Origin: Planctomycetota bacterium
Lineage (GTDB): Bacteria; Planctomycetota; Planctomycetia; Pirellulales; Thermoguttaceae
Length of the DNA: 11,611 nucleotides
Assembly (NCBI GenBank): GCA_021784975.1
Contig: JAJYGU010000056.1
Location: forward strand, 1-11,611
Reading direction: 5' to 3'
The translations under genes and the position numbers were made by a program. The first letter of the stretch is position 1. Each line of letters starts with the position of its first letter. The notes under the pieces were generated by a model that was not told where the DNA came from, did no database searches, and worked only from the letters and a program-made list of their open reading frames with translations. This document shows positions 5,634 through 11,611 of this stretch, piece after piece.

Positions 5634-7823
5634 TTACTGGATCAGACGGGCTTCCGTGGTGGCGATCTCGCGGTTGGCAAACTCGTCGGTTAAGAGCCAA
5701 TCTTGATAAAGATCTTCGACTTGCCTCAGATACCAGTCGACCGACGACCTGGTCAATGTCCGCGCCACACCTTTGGGCCGATCCCGGTCTCGGATCGGCG
5801 TGTGAACGCGGTCGGCGGGCGGTTGGTAGGACGGATCGAAGACCAGGGCCGGCAGGGTTTCCGCGGGCAAGAGATGTCGCCAGAGGAAGGCCTGCATCAT
5901 GTCTTCGGCCGGCACGGCTTCGTGGACGACTTGCCGGTTCCCGATTTTCGCGATTCCCACGACGGTCAGGTTGACCGGCCTTTCCATGGTCTTGACGCTG
6001 GTCTTCAACCCCAGCCTAACAACCTCTTTCTTGGCCCCCAGAATAGCACCAGGCGACTCGAGCCCCGCCGGCAAGTTTTGGAAGCTCAATTTGATCGGCC
6101 CCTCGAAGCCGTCCTTGCGGACGGCGTAGACGGTGACCGCGGCCGACGACCGGCTGCGCAATACGATCTGGGAGGGGACGACCCGCAATACGAAGTCGGG
6201 CTGCGGCCGGCTGATCCGCAGCCGGTAGGCATACTCCTTGCCCGCGTGCCGTCTCGTATCGGCCAGGTGAACGAAGTATTTCCCGTCGGCGGGCAGTTTC
6301 ACCATCAGGTAGGAATCGGCGTAGTCGGTGTTGAACCCCGATGCCGCATCGTAATGATCGTCGTTGAGGGCGATGATCTTGCCGGCCGCGTTGGTGACCT
6401 TAAGGAAGGAATCCAGCGGGGAGCCAAGCCGCCGCGCCCAGACTTCCGCCACGATGGTCTCGCCGGCTTTGCCGTCCAACTCGAAGACGTCCCAATCACC
6501 CGGCCGATCGATGCGCCCGTTGATGATGATGGGAAGCTGCACCTTCTGCGCGTGGGCGGGATCGTCGTTGGGCTCCTTCTCCAGGCATTCGGGGAGCGTG
6601 TCCAGGGCGAAGGGGACGTAGTTGGAAATGAACTTGCCCTTGCTGGCGGCAATCGGATGGATTCCCGGCTTTGCCCCCTGGACGGGCAGCGACAAAGTGG
6701 CCTTTTCCAGATTCCAGCCGTCCATCTCGACTTTCAGCGGCGCTCCCACCCGGCCGCCCAACGGAAAAACACTGGTCACAAACGGCAGTTCCCCGATGGT
6801 GATGCGATACACAAAACTCTCGCGGCCGCGAAACAGCGCGTCGTAGATGCTGAGCACGTACTCGCCGTCTTTGGGGACCGTGTAGTAGATGATCGGGTCG
6901 GGGTTGAAACGGTAGTCGTCGTCATACGCCACCTCCCGGCCGTGGGCGTCACAGAGCTTCAGCACGGCTTGAAACCAGCCGGGGACGGCGTCGGGCACGT
7001 AGGGCACCAGGTCCCGAGCCTTGGCGGAAATGACCAGACGCTGCCCTTTTTTCGCGGTAAAACGATAGCGATTCACCTCGCCGAACGCGATCTGGCCATT
7101 CATGGTGCAGGGCGCCGTGATCCGCTGTTCCTCCTCTTGCGGCGGCCGGTGGCGCAGGGCCAGATACTCTTTGCCGAGCACCGGTTTCTCAGCGGTCTTC
7201 ATGGGCTTGCGGGCGACTTCGGGAAGTTGGCCCACGTAAAAGGGCAACGGGTTGGAGATGCCCCGCTTGGTAATCACCCTGATCTCCCGCCGGCCCGGTT
7301 TCGCGTCGGGGGCCACGGTGACCTCGGCAAAGACGATTTCTCTCTGAGAAGGAACCGCTGGATAGTACTGGTTTTCCGCGAGCCTCTCTTGGATCCGTTC
7401 GATCAGCTTCTCTTTGGCGGCTTCCTTGTCGGACTTGGCTGGCTGCCATTTCCACCCCCTATTGCCTCCGTCAATCGGGCCGATGGGGGCGGGAAACTCG
7501 AACCAGTCCATTCGGGCAGCCATGGCGTCGCTCACCGTCGATCCCTTCTTCTTCAACTCGTTCAGTTGTTGCCTGAGGAACGACATTTCCTGATTGCCCA
7601 ACACCCGATAGTAATCGACCAGCCGAACGGAAACCCCTTCCCCGGTCACCACCAAGTCCGAGGCGTAGAGGAGCCCCTGCCCGCCCAGCCTGATCGGAAA
7701 AGTGGTTCCCCGCTGGCCGCCGGCCGGATAGACATAGCCGATGTACTGGTTCTGGGCCAAGACGGGGGATGGTGCGGCCGCCAGTAGAGCCAGCCCGAGA
7801 ATAGCAGATCGAAGCCTGTTCAT
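5634..7823 (-). CDS. Secreted protein with two PPC-type beta domains
   Basis: This is a protein of 729 residues with a Sec signal peptide (MNRLRSAILGLALLAAAPSP, cut near VLAQ). It shows two bacterial pre-peptidase C-terminal-like domains, at about residues 235-345 (NRYRFTAKKGQRLVISAKA, YDDDYRFNPDP) and 415-540 (EPNDDPAHAQ, DWDVFELDGKAGETIVAEV, LNDDHYD). Each is preceded by an IPT-like strand motif: YVYPAGGQRGTTFPIRLGGQ near 30 and SVFPLGGRVGAPLKVEMDGW near 351. No protease or other catalytic domain is visible. PPC domains are secreted beta-sandwich modules; here they probably mediate binding. The ATG at 7823 has AAGGAG at spacing 6; the GTG at 7841 overlaps the upstream TGA and has no SD. It is the last gene of the minus-strand cluster. 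The C-terminal 90 or so residues, rich in charged and aromatic residues, are not recognised. Confidence 0.83.
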   Translation of the reverse strand: MNRLRSAILGLALLAAAPSPVLAQNQYIGYVYPAGGQRGTTFPIRLGGQGLLYASDLVVTGEGVSVRLVDYYRVLGNQEMSFLRQQLNELKKKGSTVSDAMAARMDWFEFPAPIGPIDGGNRGWKWQPAKSDKEAAKEKLIERIQERLAENQYYPAVPSQREIVFAEVTVAPDAKPGRREIRVITKRGISNPLPFYVGQLPEVARKPMKTAEKPVLGKEYLALRHRPPQEEEQRITAPCTMNGQIAFGEVNRYRFTAKKGQRLVISAKARDLVPYVPDAVPGWFQAVLKLCDAHGREVAYDDDYRFNPDPIIYYTVPKDGEYVLSIYDALFRGRESFVYRITIGELPFVTSVFPLGGRVGAPLKVEMDGWNLEKATLSLPVQGAKPGIHPIAASKGKFISNYVPFALDTLPECLEKEPNDDPAHAQKVQLPIIINGRIDRPGDWDVFELDGKAGETIVAEVWARRLGSPLDSFLKVTNAAGKIIALNDDHYDAASGFNTDYADSYLMVKLPADGKYFVHLADTRRHAGKEYAYRLRISRPQPDFVLRVVPSQIVLRSRSSAAVTVYAVRKDGFEGPIKLSFQNLPAGLESPGAILGAKKEVVRLGLKTSVKTMERPVNLTVVGIAKIGNRQVVHEAVPAEDMMQAFLWRHLLPAETLPALVFDPSYQPPADRVHTPIRDRDRPKGVARTLTRSSVDWYLRQVEDLYQDWLLTDEFANREIATTEARLIQ

Positions 7824-7829
7824 TGTGCG

Positions 7830-7835
7830 CTCCTT
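7830..7835 (-). promoter_or_regulatory. Shine-Dalgarno deciding the PPC protein start
   Basis: AAGGAG on the minus strand lies 6 nt before the ATG at 7823, inside the 14-nt gap after the DUF1501 stop (TGA at 7838-7840). The GTGA overlap at 7838-7841 offers an alternative start, but the SD favours the ATG. This spacing suits translational coupling. Confidence 0.7.
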
Positions 7836-7837
7836 TT

Positions 7838-9253
7838 TCACATAATCTCTTCCAACATCCCGGCCGACTTCATGCCTTCGTTTTCGGTGTCCAGCACGTG
7901 GGCATCGAACCCCAAGGGGTTGGGCAGCTTGGCGGCGGCATCGATGCCGGCCAACAGGTAGAAGCTGCCCAGCAGGTCCGCCGGATAGACGGGACGTTCC
8001 TTGACGTATTCACCTTTGGCGTCGGACGCCCCGACGACGCGCCCACCCTTGAAGCCGCCGCCGGCGACCAGCACGGTGAAGCACGCCCCCCAGTGATGGC
8101 GTCCCCCGTTCCAAGGCGGCTCCCACGAGATCTTGCACGTCCTGCCAAACTCGCCGGTACACCAGACCAGCGTGCTATCCAGCAGCTTGCGGTCGCTCAA
8201 GTCTTCAAGCAGGGCTGCCAGCCCCTGATCCAGCCAGGGGCACTGCCGCCGCATGGTCGGGAAATGGTTGGAGTGCGTGTCCCAGCCGCCAGGGAAGCTG
8301 ATGGTGATATAGGGCACGCCTGCCTCGACCATCCGCCGCGCCGCCAGACATTCCTGCCCGAAGGTGTTCCGGCCGTAGCGGTCCCTGAGGGCCGCCGGTT
8401 CGTTGTTGAGATTGAATACTTCTTTTCCGCTGCCCAAGATCAATCCGTAGGCCTTCTGCTCGGCCGTATCGACGGCCGCCATCACCGGGACCTCGGCAAG
8501 GCCGAAGCCCACCAGATTGACCTTGTCGAGCAGTTGACGGCGGGCGGTTTGCCGCCGGTCGTCGATTCCCCGGTTGATGATTCCTTGCACTTCGAAGCGG
8601 GCGGCGTTGGGATCGCCGCCGGTGGGGAAAGGCTTATAGGCCGGGCCCAGGAAGCCCTCCTCGGCGAACCGCCCGGCGGCCTCGAGCATGACGATGTAGG
8701 GCGGCAGCAGCCCTTTGTACTGGTCCTTCTTGAAGAAGGTGAAGACCGCCCCCACGCTGGGATACGACAGCCGCCCGCCAGGCGCGTGCCCGGTTTGCAT
8801 CAGGTAGGCCGCCGTCTCGTGACCGTTGTTGCCGTGGGTCATGCTGCGGATCAAGCAGTATTTGTCGGCCTGCTTGGCCAGGTAGGGGAACAGGGCGTCG
8901 AGCTCGATCCCCGGCACGTTGGTGGGGATGACCTTGCCGAACTCGCCCATGTACTCATAGCCCGACGCCGGCTTCGGGTCCCATGTGTCGTTTTGCGACA
9001 TGCCGCCCCACAAGAAGATCTGGATCACCGACTTGGCCTTGATTTTTTTGGCATTGGCCTTGACCTTGGCCGCCGCGTCGCGGCTGGCCTTCCATGCGGC
9101 GAGCTGCTTTGGGTCCCACTTGGCTGGGGCCGCAAAGACGCGGGAAGTCAAGCTGCCGGCGGCGATCATGCCCGCCGCGCCCAAGGCGCCGCGTTGCATC
9201 AACTCGCGACGGGACACGCACCCTTGCTTGTCGGGTTGCTGGTTGGCACTCAT
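7838..9253 (-). CDS. DUF1501 protein with Tat signal
   Basis: This is a protein of 471 residues, full length for the family. The N-terminus has a twin-arginine signal (CVSRRELMQRGALGAAGMIA, residues 12-31), so it should be exported folded. The DUF1501 pattern follows: SVIQIFLWGGMSQNDTWDPK (75-94), LMQTGHAPGG, GGWDTHSNHF (322-331), WCTGEFGRT (364-372) and GGRHHWG (383-389). DUF1501 proteins belong to the alkaline-phosphatase/sulfatase-like superfamily by recalled fold assignment; the conserved Asp and His positions above would be the metal ligands. No substrate is established. SD AGGGAGGA (9262-9269) lies 8 nt before the ATG. The gap to the upstream DUF1549/1553 stop is 25 bp, which supports an operon. 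An Ala/Lys-rich linker (about 50-73) separates signal and domain. Confidence 0.93.
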   Translation of the reverse strand: MSANQQPDKQGCVSRRELMQRGALGAAGMIAAGSLTSRVFAAPAKWDPKQLAAWKASRDAAAKVKANAKKIKAKSVIQIFLWGGMSQNDTWDPKPASGYEYMGEFGKVIPTNVPGIELDALFPYLAKQADKYCLIRSMTHGNNGHETAAYLMQTGHAPGGRLSYPSVGAVFTFFKKDQYKGLLPPYIVMLEAAGRFAEEGFLGPAYKPFPTGGDPNAARFEVQGIINRGIDDRRQTARRQLLDKVNLVGFGLAEVPVMAAVDTAEQKAYGLILGSGKEVFNLNNEPAALRDRYGRNTFGQECLAARRMVEAGVPYITISFPGGWDTHSNHFPTMRRQCPWLDQGLAALLEDLSDRKLLDSTLVWCTGEFGRTCKISWEPPWNGGRHHWGACFTVLVAGGGFKGGRVVGASDAKGEYVKERPVYPADLLGSFYLLAGIDAAAKLPNPLGFDAHVLDTENEGMKSAGMLEEIM

Positions 9254-9261
9254 GATTTTGA

Positions 9262-9269
9262 TCCTCCCT
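9262..9269 (-). promoter_or_regulatory. Shine-Dalgarno for the DUF1501 gene
   Basis: AGGGAGGA on the minus strand, 8 nt before the ATG at 9253, is a strong match to the anti-SD. It fills most of the 25-bp gap after the DUF1549/1553 stop. Confidence 0.75.
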
Positions 9270-9278
9270 TTCGAATAA

Positions 9279-11611
9279 TCAGTGTCGCAGCAGAAACTCC
9301 GGGCTGTTCATCAGCGCCCAGGCGAGATCGATCCACAGGTTGCGCCCTCGGCTCACTCCGCTCTTGGCATATTCCTCCACGGCTTTTACGTCGGCATCCG
9401 TGGGAAACCGCGAGAGGATGGTCAGGTAAAGCCTCTCGGCGATTTCCTGCGGCTTGCCCGAGGAGATGATCGCCGCGAGCTTCGGGCCGCTCTGGAGCTT
9501 ATTCTGGACTTGGCTCGAATTGAGCATGTACAGCCACTGGCGCGAGACCAGCTCGTTGACCCGCTCGTTTTCCATCCCGGTGGCCCGCGCCGAACGCCCG
9601 AACAACGTCAGGAAGGAACTGCTGATGCTGCCGTCGGCCAACTCCACCGCGTTCATGTTCTTGGGGATGTAGGTGAACGGCTCCGGTACCGCGCTGGTGT
9701 AGAGGTCGGTGCTGCCGGTGATCTGGTTGATCGCGTCGTTGAGGACCTCGGCGCCCACCCGCTGCAGTTGGTAGCTGGCAAAGTTGGCCGCCGCGTCCGC
9801 CCGCTCCGACCTGGGTATGGGAGAAAGCTGATAGGTGGTCGAAGTGAAGATCAGCCGCCGGAGGTGCTTCAGATTGTAGTGGCCGGCGACCAGTTCTTTC
9901 TCCAAGTAGGCCAAGAGCTCGGGGTTGCTGGGCGGGTTGTTGGGCCGGATATCGTCCGGCTCCTGGATGATCCCGCGGCCCATGATCCAGGCCCAGGTGC
10001 GGTTGACGGCGGCCTTGGCAAACCAGGGATTCTTCGGCCGAATCAGCCAATCGGCAAATACCTCCCGCGGATCGCGGTTGGGCGGAATGGTGGTCTTAGC
10101 GCCGTCGGGGAAAACGGCGGAGAGCGGCCCGTTCTCGCTCAGCGGTTTGGCCAATCCCTGCGGAATCTGGTTGGTGACGGTCACCGCCTGGGCCACCGAG
10201 TCCACGCCCGGCGCGGTGTTGCCGGGCAGAGCGGTTTCGTGGAGGGGATCCCAGAAGACGATCTGCTCCTTCCACTCGCTGGTCGGTTTGTAGCCGAGCT
10301 GTGAGAAGAAAACCGCCATGGCGGTCCGGCGGTCTTTGGGCCACAGCGCGACCCGCGTCCCCATCAAGGCCAGACCCACGGCTGCGGCGATGCCCTCGGG
10401 AGTCCTGTCCTGGATGGCCCGGTAGAAGTTGACTTGCCCCACGCGGAAATTGCTTCCACTGGAGGTGAGCAGTTCTCGGGCAAACCGGTCGTAGGGCATA
10501 TTCTGGGCGACCGCTTCCCACACCCAATGGTAATAGGCCTGGGCCCCGTTGGGCCACACTTTGACCGGGAACTCCGCCTTGATCCGCAGGATATCACTCC
10601 ATTTCATGGCCCAGTAATCGACATGGGCCGGCTGGTCGAGCAGGCGGTCGATCAGGGCGACGCGCTTGCTCTTGTCCGGGCTCTGAATGAAGGCCTTGGC
10701 CTCTTGGGCGGAGGGGAGCGTGCCGGTCACGTCCAAGTAGGCGCGGCGGACAAACACCGCGTCCGAGCAGAGGACTGGTTTGATACCCAAGGCATTCAGC
10801 TTCGCGAACACGATCTCATCGATGCGGTTGGCAGGCTTCACCGGATCGGGGCTCTCCATCAGTTTGACCACTTCTTTGCCGGCGACCAGCCGGTACCACT
10901 GGTCCTTGGCCTGTTGGACCAGAGCACGCTTCCCGTCGGCGATCTGCATGGCAGCCGCATAGGCCGACCGGGTCTTGTCGGCCTCCGCTTTCAGCGGAGC
11001 GGCCGCGGCTTCCGCCGTCTTAGCGGCTTGCTCGTCCGCCACGTGGGACTTCTTGGCGGCGGCGATCCGCTTCTGAAGGTTCGCCAGGGCCTCTTCGGCC
11101 GCCTTTTTGCGGGCTTCGGCCCGGGTCAACTCCTGAGCCGTAGAGTTGGCGCGCATGGCTGCTTGCTCGAATTTCCGCTGCGCGGGGGCCAGGGCCGCCC
11201 TGGCTTTGTTGGCCGCGTTGCGCTTGACGGCGGCCTGGGCAGCGGCCTGCTGGGCAGCCGCATCGAGTCGGGCGAGTTCTGGGGCGGCTGCCTGGGCCGC
11301 TCGGTGGGCGGCGGTGGCGGCGGCCACTTGTTTGTTGACGCGGGCAAGCGCCGCCGCCGCGGCTTTCTTCTTCGCCTCGGCTTGCGCCAACTTCCGCGCG
11401 GCCGGCTTTTTCTGCCGCCTCACATCGGCCAGGGCTTTGGCGGCGGCGTTGATCTGGGCTTTGGCCTGTCGTTGATCGTCCTGTGCTTGGGCCAGGGCGG
11501 CGGCCGCATCCGCAATCACTTGGCGTTTGGCGGCCGCTCGATCGGCCGCCAGCTTCTTTTCCGCCGCGAGCTTGGCGGCATCCTGGGCCGCCTTTGCGGC
11601 CGCCGGCGCAG
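9279..11611 (-). CDS. DUF1549/DUF1553 protein with long Ala/Lys-rich coiled coil (N-terminus outside window)
   Basis: The frame is open to the window edge; the codon at 11517-11519 is GTG (Val) inside the coil, not a start. Of 776 visible residues, about the first 235 are an Ala/Lys/Gln/Arg-rich helix with heptad-like spacing, a probable coiled coil. DUF1549 follows at about 255-465 (RIDEIVFAKLNALGI, VFVRRAYLDVTGTLPSAQEA, YWAMKWSDIL, YDRFARELL). DUF1553 follows at about 515-765 (DPREVFADWL, NRTWAWIMGRGIIQEPDDIR, NPPSNPELL, LKHLRRLIFTSTTYQLS, ending LAWALMNSPEFLLRH). These domains are a planctomycete hallmark of unknown role, usually exported and often linked to a cytochrome-c-like PSCyt1 domain. 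No CXXCH haem motif is present in the visible part (only one Cys, in VLCSDAV). Residues 73-102 and 160-189 are an internal repeat. It is first of three minus-strand genes. Confidence 0.93.
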   Translation of the reverse strand, partial: APAAAKAAQDAAKLAAEKKLAADRAAAKRQVIADAAAALAQAQDDQRQAKAQINAAAKALADVRRQKKPAARKLAQAEAKKKAAAAALARVNKQVAAATAAHRAAQAAAPELARLDAAAQQAAAQAAVKRNAANKARAALAPAQRKFEQAAMRANSTAQELTRAEARKKAAEEALANLQKRIAAAKKSHVADEQAAKTAEAAAAPLKAEADKTRSAYAAAMQIADGKRALVQQAKDQWYRLVAGKEVVKLMESPDPVKPANRIDEIVFAKLNALGIKPVLCSDAVFVRRAYLDVTGTLPSAQEAKAFIQSPDKSKRVALIDRLLDQPAHVDYWAMKWSDILRIKAEFPVKVWPNGAQAYYHWVWEAVAQNMPYDRFARELLTSSGSNFRVGQVNFYRAIQDRTPEGIAAAVGLALMGTRVALWPKDRRTAMAVFFSQLGYKPTSEWKEQIVFWDPLHETALPGNTAPGVDSVAQAVTVTNQIPQGLAKPLSENGPLSAVFPDGAKTTIPPNRDPREVFADWLIRPKNPWFAKAAVNRTWAWIMGRGIIQEPDDIRPNNPPSNPELLAYLEKELVAGHYNLKHLRRLIFTSTTYQLSPIPRSERADAAANFASYQLQRVGAEVLNDAINQITGSTDLYTSAVPEPFTYIPKNMNAVELADGSISSSFLTLFGRSARATGMENERVNELVSRQWLYMLNSSQVQNKLQSGPKLAAIISSGKPQEIAERLYLTILSRFPTDADVKAVEEYAKSGVSRGRNLWIDLAWALMNSPEFLLRH
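11043..11393 (-). repeat. Protein-level internal repeat (about 87 residues) in the coiled coil
   Basis: The 30-residue blocks encoded by 11304-11393 (contains LAQAEAKKKAAAAALARV) and 11043-11132 (contains LTRAEARKKAAEEALANL) are offset by exactly 87 residues. They share 16 identical positions, each ending in AAA plus two or three residues and a His. The codons differ widely, so the duplication, if real, is old; Ala/Lys bias inflates the match. Confidence 0.5.

Noticed and set aside
5703..7787. A 694-codon open frame on the + strand opposite the PPC protein gene
   Set aside because: It is a shadow of GC3-biased coding on the minus strand. The translation is rich in Arg/Gly/His/Val with no signal peptide, domain or SD, while the minus frame has recognisable domains and a good SD.
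7823..9469. A 548-codon + strand frame opposite the DUF1501 gene
   Set aside because: It runs across the gap into the next minus-strand gene, has no family features and is explained by the codon bias of the genes on the other strand.
11517..11519. GTG at 11519 as the start of the DUF1549/1553 gene
   Set aside because: The frame stays open upstream with the same Ala/Lys-rich coil to the window edge, and no signal peptide or SD is present at the GTG.
10838..11611. Ala/Lys-rich region as a histone-H1-like or other DNA-binding protein fused to the cluster
   Set aside because: The composition superficially resembles such tails, but the steady Gln/Glu/Asp content and heptad-like spacing fit a coiled coil better, and the fusion is to domains of an exported family.

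Overview
The window looks like chromosomal DNA of a Planctomycetota bacterium, probably from a Pirellulales-like or related lineage. The evidence is the GC-rich sequence with strong GC3 bias, a tandem set of DUF1549/DUF1553, Tat-exported DUF1501 and PPC-domain proteins (a set characteristic of planctomycetes), an exported ChbG/YdjC-type deacetylase, and a DUF5009-type membrane acyltransferase. No phage, IS, CRISPR, tRNA or rRNA sequence was recognised. The rank below phylum is a guess.

Layout. The left edge (1-606, + strand) is the C-terminal third of an OPT-family oligopeptide transporter. A convergent gene follows on the minus strand (686-1765), an exported ChbG/YdjC-like carbohydrate deacetylase. 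Between and overlapping the two 3' ends lies an AT-richer imperfect inverted repeat (657-781) that supplies the last 31 codons of the deacetylase. A 374-bp gap (1766-2139) with a small GC-rich palindrome separates the deacetylase from a divergent membrane acyltransferase of the HGSNAT/DUF5009 type (2140-3441, +). Next on the + strand come an AIF/ferredoxin-reductase-like FAD oxidoreductase (3558-4766) and a DUF488 protein (4915-5517).

The right half (5634-11611) is a minus-strand, probably co-transcribed cluster, in transcription order: a DUF1549/DUF1553 protein whose N-terminus lies beyond the window and which carries an Ala/Lys-rich coiled coil of at least about 230 residues; a Tat-signal DUF1501 protein (gap 25 bp); and a secreted protein with two PPC-type beta domains (gap 14 bp, SD inside the gap). 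All three look exported or envelope-associated. DUF1549/1553 and DUF1501 families are abundant in planctomycetes but have no firmly established biochemical role, so any joint function (for instance a surface-associated processing complex) is inference.

The most notable items are the coiled-coil DUF1549/1553 protein with an internal repeat of about 87 residues, the inverted repeat that has been recruited as coding sequence, and the divergent pairing of a sugar deacetylase with an amino-sugar acetyltransferase-like membrane protein. I do not see convincing evidence of a wholly new system; the right-hand cluster is the best candidate for one.
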